NCBI GenBank assembly: GCA_029532415.1 | Contig: JAQOTA010000065.1 | Location: forward strand, 744,001-808,000 | Direction: 5' to 3' | Length of the DNA stretch: 64,000 bases | Source: Marasmius tenuissimus | Taxonomy: Eukaryota > Basidiomycota > Agaricomycetes > Agaricales > Marasmiaceae | Shown here: piece by piece, positions 1 to 11,657 of the stretch | Position numbering within the stretch: position 1 is the first letter of the stretch | Layout of the letters: every line of letters begins with the position of its first letter | Position numbers and translations under genes: made by a program | The notes under the pieces: model-generated | Seen by the model: only the letters and a program-made list of their open reading frames with translations | Databases searched by the model: none | Told to the model about the DNA's origin: nothing

Positions 1-235
1 ATTCCATTAATATTAGCTCGATTAGACCTTGCTTGGACTCACTTATTGCTCCAAACTTTGCGGATTCGACGTATTATATGATGATCAATCGTGAACCTGA
101 TGTCAACCTATCAACCGCTGTCCTACCTCGTGAAATAATTCCATCCTGATTGTCATGGATTGACTCTGGTGTCGAGCGCAGTGAGTACTGACTCCGATTG
201 GGTGATGTCTATATAAAGTGGCCGAACTTGAAGCC

Positions 236-1624
236 ATGAATTCGATGATGATGGAAGTGGATGATCAACAGGCGTCTACAGAGTCCAATGCCAAGGTGCG
301 AATGGGACATGTGACGTCGTGATCTTTACTTACGTAAAAATTAGAAAGGCAAAGTCAAAGCTATCCTCGCGCATGGCCTCGTGGGTCATGCTCATTGTCA
401 ACACACCTCCTCACAGCCAACAACCAACAGCAGGGGGTTTCCAGGATTCAAAAGAAACCTGAGCACAGCTCAGACTAGCCCCATACTCACAGACCTATGG
501 GCTGCAGCAAAATCTTAACGCCAGAAGTCGACACGGGCATCAGCGTCGCCGCCGTCTTCGGAGTGGAATGGCTATTCGACGCTTTCAACCTATTGGGGTC
601 TCATTTGGACTTTGCTCACACCCGGTTGCGTCGGATATTGGGTCCAACAGTATCCTGTGAGATCTGTGGCGAGTCGATATGGGTTGGCGAAGTTGTTATT
701 TGTTCGCAAAGTGAGTCTCCGTATCATACTAATCCGAGGGTAAAGTTCTGACATCGTCTGCAATCCCAAGATGCCCATCACTATTGCACGGAATGCTTGA
801 GCCGTACGGTAGAAGGGATGCTTTTGGGGGACCTTGCTCTCAAATACGATGAAGCTACCACAAAGCCGTTATGTTGTTTCTGCTTCGGCGAAACAGTATC
901 AACCATCCCAGTACCCACTGCAACCTTGACAAGACGATGGGACCGCCGAATCATCTCTCTGCAACTCCAGAATCTGGGCCTTCCTCTCTTGAAATGTGTC
1001 CATTGCGGTTATATTGTCATTGACGAAGAAGTTTCCACGAGCGCACCGACAGAACCCTCGACCTCTTCCCCATCACTACGAAGACGTTTCCTTTCCTTCA
1101 TCGGAGTCGAGACGAGCAAATTCAAAGGCCGGGAACGACCTCGGCAATTCCCCTGCCCTCAATGCTCCTGGAGCACTTGCACTGCTTGCTCTACCGCAGT
1201 ACCCGGAGCGAATGCTCCTGTGCACCGTTGCAAAACTGACGATCTACGTCTTACCATCGAGAGGGAGGTATCACAACGTCTGGTATACACATGCCCAAGG
1301 CCAAGCTGCGGTCAGACCCTCCTAAAGGAAGGGGGTTGCAACCACTGCACATGTGTTTGCGGAAACGAATACTGTCACTTGTGCCATGAGAATTTTGGCG
1401 ATGACCAGAATAAGTGGAGATACCATTATTGTGGACATCTTGTTGAGGAGGGCTCGATGGCGTCTAGGTCGAAGGATGGTCGATGCGCCTTATGCGGGAA
1501 GTGCCGTCTCTATGAAGACAGGGATGATGAAGTAATTCGGAGGGGTGTTGAGGAGCGAGTTACGAAGGAGTGGAAGAGGAAGCAGTTTTGGAAGGGCGTC
1601 AAGAGTTGGGTTGGATTGGAATGA
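236..1624 (+). CDS. RBR (RING-IBR-RING) type E3 ubiquitin ligase-like protein
   Basis: Model: exons 236-295, 345-380, 479-710 and 771-1624, 393 aa. The last two exons are secure; the first two are chosen because they keep the frame and start at an ATG about 20 bp after a TATATAAAG box. Cysteine pairs run through the whole protein: a first RING-like module begins at CEICGES and continues over the exon 3-4 junction into HHYCTEC; a middle IBR-like part has CPQCSWSTC; the last module has CNHCTCVCGNEYCHLCHENF, the RING2/IBR form with its catalytic-type Cys. RBR ligases carry ubiquitin as a thioester on RING2 before passing it to substrate. The C-terminus is basic and Trp-rich. The substrate cannot be told from sequence. 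It resembles the many RBR-like proteins of Agaricomycetes rather than a named yeast protein. Confidence 0.78.
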
Positions 1625-1994
1625 TTTGGTTCGGCGGGGGACTCTGCTACAACTTCTGTATTGCTACTGTGTGCGGACCAGTTTTATGTATTCGTAGGAC
1701 CTGTTATATTCACTTGCTCTGCATGGGCGCCCGTACTCGTGAGACGCAGCCAATGTCCTTGCCACAATCATTCAAATGCTTGTGTCGGTGTGCTATCACC
1801 AATGACAATCAGACTCAGAGGGTTCGTCCTTGTACTTGGGGACGAGGGTGTATAAAAGTCAAGTATCCCCGTCGTTCTGCTGGTCAGATAAATTTAGATC
1901 GATCCAGAGTTCGGAGCCAATGCGGAGTATTTTGTATTTCGAACACGGAGAACTCTACGAATGTATCTGACTATTTTCGTCCTGTTTGTGCCCA

Positions 1995-2525
1995 TCACAG
2001 TTTGTAAGGGATAGCCCGGTTTTCGGCCTTCCATAGCCTGAATGCCTCTGACTCAAGGGGAGGTGGGGCAAGGCCATTCTCGTTCCAGTAAACGGACTAC
2101 CACAACGTTTCAACCGCGGTCCCACAAAAGGTTGGGAAAATGTGACTTACATCAGTGTTACTGATCTGGACTTCCCAGTCCAACCCTTTGCCTTGGGTCC
2201 AGGGCGCGATTGCCGCCTCGTATTTATCCATCCACGCTCGTTTCAAGACCGGACTGTGAAGCGGAGTCAACAGAAGGGCGATATCTACGAGAGGGAAGGC
2301 GACTTACTCTTGCTCATGGTAAGCGAGATGATGGACGAGAATCCTCACAAACTTGTTGTTCTTCTCGCCACCGACATAGAAATCGCCGTCTTCGATGTTG
2401 ATAAAGTTGACGACGACGTAGAATTTCGGCAGGCGATCGTATAACTGTGTAATTGCTTCGGCAATGGCATGTTTCTCTTCGGTGGTGTAGAGGTTGCGAG
2501 GAACGTAGAAGCGGTGGAAAGGCAT
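1995..2525 (-). CDS. Tautomerase superfamily protein, cis-CaaD-like (Tautomerase_3)
   Basis: Exons 2525-2308, 2253-2151 and 2096-1995 give 140 aa. The start at 2525 is chosen over an upstream in-frame ATG (2600) because tautomerases need Pro directly after the removed Met, and this start gives MPFHRFYVPRNLY. The middle has FYVVVNF and FYVGGEKNNKFVRI, and the C-terminus ends ENGLAPPPLESEAF then a short tail, as in the fungal family related to cis-3-chloroacrylic acid dehalogenase and malonate semialdehyde decarboxylase. Pro1 is the general base in that family. The length matches the usual ~140-150 aa. The natural substrate in fungi is unknown. The gene is convergent with the RBR gene, 370 bp away. 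Confidence 0.86.
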
Positions 2526-3599
2526 CGGAAGGTTTGGATGATGGATAATGGTGAGGGGTCCAGCACTTTTATGCCATTCGACTGAATGGCACCTGGACAT
2601 AATCCTTGCAATTAGTCAATGCGTTGGGTCCCCGAGCTGGTTTGAAGATATGTCGTTCAATCAGCCCTCGGGCATGTGATGGGATGCCCGACCCCTCGGG
2701 CGAACACCGAACCAAAGTTGTGTCACCACAAGAGAACGCAAGAAATGGCGGTCGACCTGGAATCTCGATGTCTGTACCTCAACCTGATGTTGTGAGCGTT
2801 GGCTGATGGAAATTCAGTTGAGAATGAGCGGTGTGGGCGAGAAGGTGCCCGATGGCAAGGCAGGAGTTGGTTGTCGTAAGCAGAAGTAAATTTATGCTGG
2901 GCGTAAGTCAAACATGGCGTACGGGCCCATGCGTCGCCACAGATCCCGGTTTGGAAAGTTGGACAAGGGTGATTTCGCAGTGAATGCGCGTTTTGTGAAT
3001 TTACTTGATTCTTCGGCGAGTGGTTGCTAGGCCTTGATTCGCGATACTTAGCTCCCTTCTGGCGACCCGAGTCTTGAGAGCGACAATCCATTAAGAGAGC
3101 AAAGAGCCGTCTATTGGTGAATGGTATATCTATGATCACGAACGCTAAGCCTTGAGCTTGCGCTCGGGATCGAACATCCTAGCTGCTCGTCGACCATAAA
3201 ATGCTATCGGGCCGTTTGCTGCGTGTCGCTCCTTATTGGGCTGAGGATGGATGGAGTTGGGAACTGAACCAAATCCACTGAAGAAAAAGCTCATATACAC
3301 CGTGTGCACATCGCTGTTTGTCGTCGAATGGTCGACTTCGTATGCTCATCCCGCGAACCTATCCAGCTATGATCATGATCTGGCATGCCAAATTGTGTAC
3401 ACAGTTGCAGGCTCCTGTGGGGAGCGCGTTTTACCCAGCATCGAACTTCAGCTTGAGTTCCGTGCCGGCTCCCTTTTCCCTCGCAAAGTTCCTCATCGAA
3501 TCCATTCTCGTTCAATCGCCGTCCTACTCAGATAGAGAGTGAGCTGTATAGGGTACTGAGTCGGTCAAGGTTGACGAGCAGAATGAGCACGGGATGGAC

Positions 3600-4560
3600 A
3601 CGAGACAAAGGTTGGAAATTCGCAGACGCTTGCCGAGTGTGCTTTGACCTCGTCACTTGTATCGCTACCACCACTTCTTACCAACGTCATCATCATGGCC
3701 GCTATCACGCACTGGACGATGCTACTAACCAGCACAATAGAAAACACGATTACAGGCCCTTTATCTCGAAATTAGTCGCCTTCTATATGCCCGCGCAAAA
3801 TTATCGTCCCTCAACGTACTCGCCTCGTCACTCGTCCTGAAGGCCCTTGCGGGCTGCTACGACCTCACATGGGCTTCAGGAAACGAGTATGGCCTTCAGT
3901 CTGCCTTTTCGAAATTCGGACTCATCAAAGACCACATCCCAAGGTTCTGTGGTCCTGTGGTCCCAGGTCTAATCCGGATATGAGACATTCGAAGATCCGT
4001 CAGAATCTCTGTCTCAGCAGGTGGGACCGGAATGTCATCGGTCGGCTCCTTGAGAGCATGGTATGGCAGGGCAGAACTAGCAAAGCTCGATGTTGTGGGT
4101 CCTGGGCAGGTATATGGGCAGGACGGTACGTCCCCAGTGTCTCGTCGATTTCTCAGTCCTCATGTTTCCCAGATGTCTAGATGTCTCGCAGAAGTCTTGA
4201 AAGCGAGGTTTTTCAATCTGGCCTCGCTTCGGGGAGGAGGCCGCACTTGAGTTGGGCACGTCGAATCACTCGAAGTTTTTTGCTTGCGTCTTGGAGGCTT
4301 GAAGTACGGACTTGTTGGGCAACCGGCCGAATCTTGTTCACACATGTACACACTATACGGAAGGGCTTCGGACTGTCGTGCTGGTATCAGTACGAGTGCA
4401 GGAAGAGGTGAGTCATTTATCTACTCACCTGCCAATCCCCTTCGGGTCCGTGTGCTGACTGAATTCAAGCGCCGAACGAGCGCTCATCCTTGTGGTAGCA
4501 TTGGAACTGGGGTTTCTGATTCGTGAAAACGTGTTTCTGGATCAAAAATCTTACCAAAGG
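3600..4560 (+). pseudogene. Relic of an unrecognised spliced gene
   Basis: Between about 3600 and 4110 three stretches join over canonical introns (3690-3744 and about 3972-4019) into a protein-like reading with GNSQTLAECALTSSL, LASSLVLKALAGCYDLTW and LRAWYGRAELAKLDVVGPG. Beyond 4110 the frame breaks, and another protein-like segment (ALILVVALELGFLIRENVFL) appears near 4480-4540. I find neither a clear start nor a stop. I do not recognise the family. A real but mis-modelled gene cannot be excluded. Confidence 0.35.
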
Positions 4561-5050
4561 GTTCCGTCGTCGTCAGAACTAGTCGTGTAGTGCCCAAAAG
4601 CTCTCGACTCCAAACCATTAGCGCAGAATGTGCCGGCCAAGTTGAAGAATCCGAAATACAGCCAGCGGAAATAGATTGCTTCGCTCTTCCATAAGACTGC
4701 AATGTTGAAAGACACTCATATCTCAGCAGGAAGGCTGGAATCGGAATTCATCCCATTCTTTCATTCTTCGACCTGAAATTGCTGATAGGCAGTGGTGAGG
4801 GCCAACCATGTAGCACTGCAGCTGTGGGTCGTAGCTGAGGATATACGTGGTTTAGGTTGGAATTCGTCCGATTTTTGTTTGGTTATCGACTTTGGAGATT
4901 GCGCGAATGGACTTGTCGAGGTTGTGGCGGATGAAGGTCGACGCTATAGGCAAGGGTGAAGAGTGGTGTAGTACGAAGTTGAGGTACGCTCCCATCAATT
5001 AGCAATTCGCGAACGGTCATCCTCATATCCTCATCAAGTCAGCCATGATA
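4500..5050 (-). pseudogene. Relic of an unrecognised gene, disabled by stops
   Basis: Minus-strand reading gives RHNLDKSIRAISKVDNQTKIG (4930-4870), a stop, then YILSYDPQLQCYMVGPHH (about 4850-4790) and, after a further break, LWKSEAIYFRWLYFGFFNL (4700-4630), ending at a stop near 4555. The pieces are protein-like and in order but separated by stop codons that no simple intron removes, so the copy looks dead. The family is not recognised. Confidence 0.3.
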
Positions 5051-5457
5051 AGAAGCTACACTTCACTCATTGGATTGTCGCACACAAGGCGGTGGACTCA
5101 CGAAAACCCAACGACTTCTCCGACGGCTTTTACAGATGATCGGACTGTGATTCGGCGAATGGAAAAAGAATGTTGTTTTCCAAATTCAGTCAGATTGGAC
5201 CCCAAAAGACGGCTCTTCAATGTCACCGCGCCAACCTCCTGCCTTCCTCTACACACCACCTTAAACTTCCTCTTCAATCTACCGAGCTTGGTCGTCACCG
5301 TTAACATGAAGGTTCAAGCACATCGTTTCCAAGCAAGAAAACGCGCTCGTTCGCACCCGTACCCTCGGTCCTCGATCTCTGAAGAGGACGACAATTTACC
5401 GGTCAGCAATAACGCACATGAGGTTATGGTGAAACTGAACACTCGACCTTCTAGTAT

Positions 5458-5800
5458 ATGCCACGTATTGAAGATGATACCTTGCTGCACCTTGTGTTCA
5501 ACGTACGTGTTTTGTTTTGAATCGTTCACGTCGTCCTCATCCTTGTTCAAATCCAGGAATTGGCTCGCGATCGACGCACAGTCGCTCTCGAAGAAGAAGA
5601 AGAAGACAAAATCAACGAGGGTGATGGAGACGGAATGAGAGAGATCATTGTCGTTCTTGTCAGTCTCGTTTTTGGTGACATCAAACGCTCACTCACACCG
5701 CAAACTACATTGCAGGGGCTCAGCCTGATGATCCTTGTCGGAAAGCACCTTGTGATGGTCTTTCTCGTCTCTCTTCAGCGAGAGGCTGGGCATAGTGACG
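5458..5800 (+). CDS. Possible small gene, unknown
   Basis: ATG at 5458 begins MPRIEDDTLLHLVFN, then a canonical intron (about 5502-5557) joins to ELARDRRTVALEEEEEDKIN, an acidic stretch. A second intron ending at TTGCAG near 5714 is possible, after which the frame soon ends. The joined N-terminal part is coherent, but there is no family match and no convincing C-terminus, so it may be a relic. Confidence 0.25.
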
Positions 5801-7844
5801 GCGCTTGAAGTCAGCTGTGAGTTGGTTCTCCCATTACGTCGTCGCAGTCAAGGCTAACGATATACTTTCGCGAGCAGAGACTCTGAACGTTATTCTAGCT
5901 ACAATGCTCAGTGGGTCGGCGCCCTCGTCGTCATGCTGCACATGAAGATTCCTTCAAATCTCGCATATATCTTTCTTGGACATGGGCTCAGGACACACGG
6001 GACAATACTTGCATCCACCTTGCCTCAGCGCGCCTTACATTCACGACTGTTGCGTCCGGCCGCTGGGCAGGAAAACCTCAGCGCACGGCGTAGTCGCAAG
6101 CCAGTTTACCTTTGCCAGTCTCTTCCGGCTTCACACAACTAAAACCACGATGTGTATCTGGAAACGCTTGCAGTGATGCATGCCTGCCTCCCCTGTATTC
6201 CTCTTTTCCTCGGTGAAACAACATCCCCACCAGCAAGTAAAATATATTCTCGTCCCAGTTTTCTCTTGTACATACTAGGTCCTGTTCCTTAGATGGGGTG
6301 TAAGACAAAATGCGGATCATGTCGATGGCCTGCAGCTTTGAACTTGCAAGTCCGTGTCACGTGTCACGTGTCACCCTTCTCTTACTCTGAACCATCCAAG
6401 CTGTCGAAACTGAACTCATCATTCATTTTGCCTCAGCCTGAAAGACACATGTTCGGATCTCGATTGAAGGAAGATCGTCTGCGTGGTCGATTGCCGTCGA
6501 GTCGAGGAAGCCGCAAATGCGATTCAACCTCTTTCAATGCAACTTCAACGCAGGCAACTGCCAGAAAAGTATTGTTGTCTTGATACAAATGGTTGTATTG
6601 CCCCCGAAGAAGATGATTGATTGGAAGACGAGGAATCTCACGGCCTCGGTCTGTTCGGTATTACAAGCTTCTTTATGTAGGTTTTGTCGGTCTAGCGGCT
6701 AGGCGGTGAGTTATAACAAACCTTGTGGCATAACCGCATACCCATATTATTATCGAACTTCGGCCTCAGTGCATAACCGTGCTCTGATCAGATCTCGAGG
6801 GCTTGATTCCTCAGGCCGCATGGGTCAGCCCCAGGGTACCTCCTCCACAAGTCGTTTTTCTTCAATATAGGCCAACAGCCGCCGTAATCTGGTGCGATGG
6901 CCTCTCCGCTCCACAGCCGCTTACTTACCTGTGAGTAGAGATTATCAACTCCAAGAGACTTGACGACTCCTGTAGCTGACCCCCTCAATGCGCTACTAGG
7001 TCCGCTCGACGCTTCCTTCTAATACCCACATACTTTCGGTGCGGGCTGGATTATCGGACGTCGAAGGAGACCAGGCTCGGGGCCCATTCTACGATTCATG
7101 AGTAGTGCCGTGTAACTACCCAGCGCTATCGAACTTTGAAACATCTCCCATCGACCGGCGGCCCCCCCTACCCACCTTTGAATACAACTACACGTCAGGT
7201 GGGGCTTCGGGACCATCGATCTCAAAAATCGAACGCAGAGTTAGTATGGATGCCCCCATGGGTTGTGAGCTCTGCAGCGTGGTCCCATCCCCCTCCAGCC
7301 TGCTTGACCACCGAATCCTCCGACTTGAAACATATCATGATTGGCAGGTCGCTGCCCTCGTATCTTGATAAAGGAAGAAATGGATTCTCGACTGTCTTTT
7401 TCTCTCTGAGTACCTGTTTACCACGGAATGATGGTGCTTACATGTATTAATTTAGATCTTGATCCATGCAAGCGGCACCGTTCAGTGAAGCGTATTTCGG
7501 GACTCGCGAAATGGAACTTAAGGGCCAGGCACTGCCTTTCTTTTGCTATGATGTGGCATGACGAGCCATCCATGCGCTCGTTACTTTTCGCGCCAGCAGG
7601 TAAGTAGCAACCTGCAGCAACTATGGCTCAAGCAAGGCTTGCAGTGTGGGGCAACAACGTGGTCCACCGCAACACCGCCTCCAATTCCGAGCGTCGAGCT
7701 GTACAGGGTCGAGGTACGTGAGTGCCGAAAATGGCCACGATAGAATGAATGTTACATACCGCCCACACAGTGTACGTAGACTCGTGACTATACTGTCAAG
7801 CTTCTTTCTTTCCGACCGTCACCTTATTCACTCTTTTTCGCTGG

Positions 7845-10208
7845 ATGGCCAGCAGTCTAAACACCGTTATTGTTGATGACCAGGATAGCAGGATAAGTTA
7901 TTCAGGGCAATGGTCTCTTGCTGGAGGGTCCACAGACTACAGTCGTACCTCTTATGCTCCCCGATCCGAAGGCGCTCAAATGTCATTCACGTTCTCCGGT
8001 GCGTATGGCTCAGTCCCATGTGGTAGTTAATCACGCTCACATCAGCCCTCCCTTGGCTCTCGAAGGTACTTCCATAACGGTAGTAGGAAACATTGATGCT
8101 GGTGCAATGTGCAACGCCACATTTGCGATCGACGGGAATACTTCGAGCTATACTTCGCCATTGGTCAACGCGACTCAGCATCATCAAACAATATGGTCCT
8201 CCCCAGAACTTGCCGAAGGGCAACACACACTCGTTTATACCTCCTCTTCCTGCACTCCCGCTCCGAATTCGACATCCACTTCAACTGAGTACAAGTCATC
8301 CATCTGGCTTGACTATCTTTTGTACGATACCGTGAAGATACCAGATGCTGCCACCATCTTCATTGACGACCGTGACCAGAGACTTCGGTACTCTGGCGAC
8401 TGGATAAAAGACGGCGGAGATGGGGACTTTCGCATGACTAGGCAAGGGGGAAAGAAAGGAAGCTCGGTGCAGCTTTCGTTCACAGGTGAGTGAAGGATGG
8501 ATTTCTTAGATATATACATTCTGACGGGCTCGTTAGGCACTTCTGTGACGGTGGTCGGCAGATTGGATACCTCAAGCCCCATCGTACGCACTGGTTTCAC
8601 AGTAGATGGCGGAAACCAACAGATCTATGGTGCCGGGTCCCAAAGCACCACTCTCTACAACGTTGAATTCTTCAGAAACGGTTCACTTCCGCAGGGGCCA
8701 CACACTCTGGTGATTGACTGCCTCGACGAAGGTCCCTTCTGGCTCGACTACGTTCTCCTTCGGTCCCTCCCTCCCACCGCGCCTCACAAGGGAGGTGTCC
8801 CCATAGGCGCTATCGTTGGCATCGTCATTGGAGTCGCCTGTCTCGCTATTGGTGGGTTTCTAGCTTGGTTCTTTTGTCTCAGACGGGGGAAACCTGGGGC
8901 GAAGAAGCTCACTCTCACAAGGCTACCAAAACGGGGTTTTACCGTGCGTCGGATAACACGGTACGACGAAGACGCTGTTGACCCATTTTCTCGTAAGAGT
9001 CTTTCGTTCTTCTGTTCCTTTACTGCGTGGTTGACAGCTCTTTAGGCGACCCGGTTCCTGAACCTGTAACACCCCCACGACCGACCGTTCCCCATACCCC
9101 CTCTCTGGCTTCTCATCGCAGTACTTCAGGACTTCTGCCAGCCTCATCCTCATATGATACGCGGTCCATGTCGGAAGCTTCTTTGCGCCATCCTGCTTCC
9201 GTGCATACGGACGTTCAAGCATATTCTCACTGCGAGGACTTCGACGATTGTCCCGATAATTTGCCACCCGAGTATGCGACCACAGCTCCAAGTGGGACCA
9301 ACATTGGTTATATACCTCCCGTCCCTGGAATCCCATCCATATATTCTGGAACCTCTTCAGCGCAGTACCCTCCTTCCCGTTCAAATACGTACTCTACGAT
9401 GCACCATCGTCATAACTCCGGACCATCCGACGTGGCAGAATCGGAAATATCTTATCCTCCCACCCCCACTACAACCAGTCAATCTAGTTCCCCCCTCAAG
9501 CCTAGAGGCTACGGGACATCCAGATTGTCCAGCATTCCAAACACATCTCAACATACGGTCAAGTCTCAACAGAGATTTGTTGCAACAAATCCGTCAGACG
9601 ATGAGCATCTCTCTGTTGCAGAGATGAAACGACGCCAAAAGGAAGCCAGCCACGTTGATCCTATCCAACATACGGACAGTGGTGTACGACTACCCAAGCC
9701 AGGAGAAAGTGCGCATCCCCCAAGGCCCACGTCTCATGTATTCTCGGCCATCCATGAGCGCCATATGTCCCTCTTTTCGAACGATTCGTGGGCCGGCGAC
9801 CAACATGTTGCGGAAAGCTCGGTTGGACATGGTATGCACTTGGATACACGCTCCGAACCCTATGAGCCCCTGTTACCTCCGCCTGTGACGCCCCGTAAGG
9901 AACCTACTGCGGGTCCCAGCAGCATATCGGGCGATGGACAGTCTATCGCAGAGCTTAAACGAAGGCAGGAAATGCTGATACTCTCGCCGGATGGTATGAG
10001 TTCCTACCCCGCCGCCCATGCCAGCAGCAGCGTGCGCTCTCCTCCGCGGCATTTGCCAGACCCACCCATTCAGCGCAATGTTCCAGCGAGGCCAGCAACA
10101 CCTGAAGCTCGGAGTCCGACTGTGGGTTCTCCGAGACCTCCAATACCTGCCTCGCGTACCGACTCTGCAGATCTCACGGAACTTCCTCCAATGTATAGTT
10201 TGAACTAG
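7845..10208 (+). CDS. Single-span membrane protein with two lectin-like modules outside and a long Ser/Pro-rich tail
   Basis: Exons 7845-7998, 8066-8485, 8537-8992 and 9046-10208; 730 aa. The N-terminal half holds two copies of the same ~130-residue beta-rich module: VIVDDQDSRISYSGQW and FIDDRDQRLRYSGDW open the copies, GTSITVVGN and GTSVTVVGR mark the middle, and IWLDYLLYD and FWLDYVLLRS close them. The splice site falls at the same place (FSG/GTS and FTG/GTS) in both, showing duplication of an exon pair. One transmembrane segment lies at residues ~281-304, followed by basic LRRGK; the remaining ~420 residues are cytoplasmic, rich in Ser, Pro and Thr, with two AEMKRRQKE/AELKRRQEM motifs. No cleavable signal peptide is seen, as usual in this agaricomycete family. 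Probably a cell-surface receptor or wall sensor; the ligand is unknown. Confidence 0.85.
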
Positions 10209-11657
10209 TATTAGTCACTACGCTCCTTCTTGGTTTAATGTACAAGTAGCTCTCCTTATACTGACACATACTTGGGCTTTACATTCTATAGGTAGTCCCA
10301 TACAATTTCGCATTGAAGGGTTCCAGTTGATTTCCAGCATGATTGAGAGATGAACTCCGAGAACTCCCAAGCTCATTGACACGTCATTTTACTAGAGCCG
10401 CCGCTAGGCTGTCGGACTTTCTCGACTCTATAGACGCAGGAGATGATAGATCCCTAAAACATTCTTTTGGAGGTGTTGGCCGTCACTAGAGCGAGTAGGG
10501 TGTCGTTTTAACGAATTCGTGTGGCTTCGTGAGAAAACATCCTCTCAGCTCGGAGGTTGACCGGCAACCTTCAAACACCGCAACACCCGAGCCCTGACGC
10601 TTTCGAATATGTCCTTTGGATTCGTCCAGTACCCAACAACAATACTCATCTCGAATCGCGAGATGTGACCTTATCCCGAGTCGAGTTCGTGTGCTTGTTT
10701 ATTCTTGTCTCTCATAAACATTCCTCAATAGTAACGTTCAACTTTTCAGGCAACGAATCTCCCTTCGGGTTGTGAGATTTGGATCTTGATCCTGGCAATT
10801 CCTCTTCAGCACACCGATGTCGACGCTTTTTTTGATTTACCGGCATGGCTTGTTGGACCGACTGACGCCAGGGGTAATTGGAATGGGTGGCTTGGAGCTC
10901 GTAGGGCATCAAATTTTAATGGGGGTACCTCTCCGCCTGAGCCTCGGTGGTTCATTCGTTGTAATTCTCATTCGATCTCCTGCAGGCGCGTTCTTTGACC
11001 CACCGATATATCCGATTCGAGACTGACTTTGCATACGTTCGCGCCGCTCGACTCGGAAAATTCTGGCGTATCTCGGCAAAAGAATTTCACCTTCCCGATG
11101 TCAGCATGCATTCGTTCTGTGGCTCGGACGCTTAAACTCTGCGGGCGCATGGAGGAGGGACCGTTATATGGAACGCACTTTCGTATTTCCCCTTGTTGAT
11201 GGACACGGAGTTTCCATACACTTGCATACACGACAATCGAACCCCACGAACTTGGGCGCCTTCGAGTCTCGAGATCATGCTCTCTGGTCACCTGGGACCG
11301 AGCTTCTATTAGGAGGTCTTTAGTACGATACAGTTGGAAGCAAGGACCCAGCACAAGATCGTTCCTATGAGTTGGCTTCAGTTGGAGCATTCAGCTGTAC
11401 AAATTCCGATTTCATGTCGGCGTAGTCACATTGTTATGCAGATAAACTACTCACAAGCCCATGACATTGATAGTGACATTGCCCAGCATACCGAATGAAA
11501 GTTCCTCACGCTGTGAGGCCGTCCCCGCGACCCTGAGACGTTGAGCTGTAAAAGTTCGGTTGAGGATCTGAATTACATCATCAAACCCTCCTCTCCTCCC
11601 TCCCCCAACTATCACCCCCCACGTTCTACATTAACCCCATCTTTCTTCGACTTCATC
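10209..11657. other. Intergenic interval
   Basis: 1.45 kb between the membrane-protein gene and the OSH4-like gene. A few weakly protein-like pieces occur (for example LGKFWRISAKEFHLPDV near 11058-11108) but no gene can be built. The last 120 bp before 11658 are rich in CT and CCC runs, as expected of a basidiomycete promoter/5' leader. Confidence 0.5.

Larger units (their letters stand above)
2526..7844. other. Gene-poor interval with decayed coding fragments
   Basis: 5.3 kb without a complete gene that I can defend. Open frames are short and mostly mutually inconsistent. Three stretches read like protein when spliced and are listed separately (about 3.6-4.6 kb plus, 4.5-5.05 kb minus, 5.46-5.8 kb plus). 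Nothing recognisable is seen at 2.6-3.55 kb or 6-7.8 kb beyond a GTCACGTGTCACGTGTCACC run near 6356-6376, a triple CACGTG-type repeat. Confidence 0.5.

Noticed and set aside
2304..2600. Start of the tautomerase at the upstream ATG (2600)
   Set aside because: It would add 25 residues before Met-Pro and bury the catalytic Pro1 needed in this superfamily.
3251..3535. 94-codon frame on the plus strand
   Set aside because: No family likeness, no introns or context; overlapped by an equally long minus frame. It looks like chance.
7105..7450. Overlapping plus frames of 87 and 104 codons
   Set aside because: Low-complexity Pro/Ser readings in two frames at once with no joinable exons.
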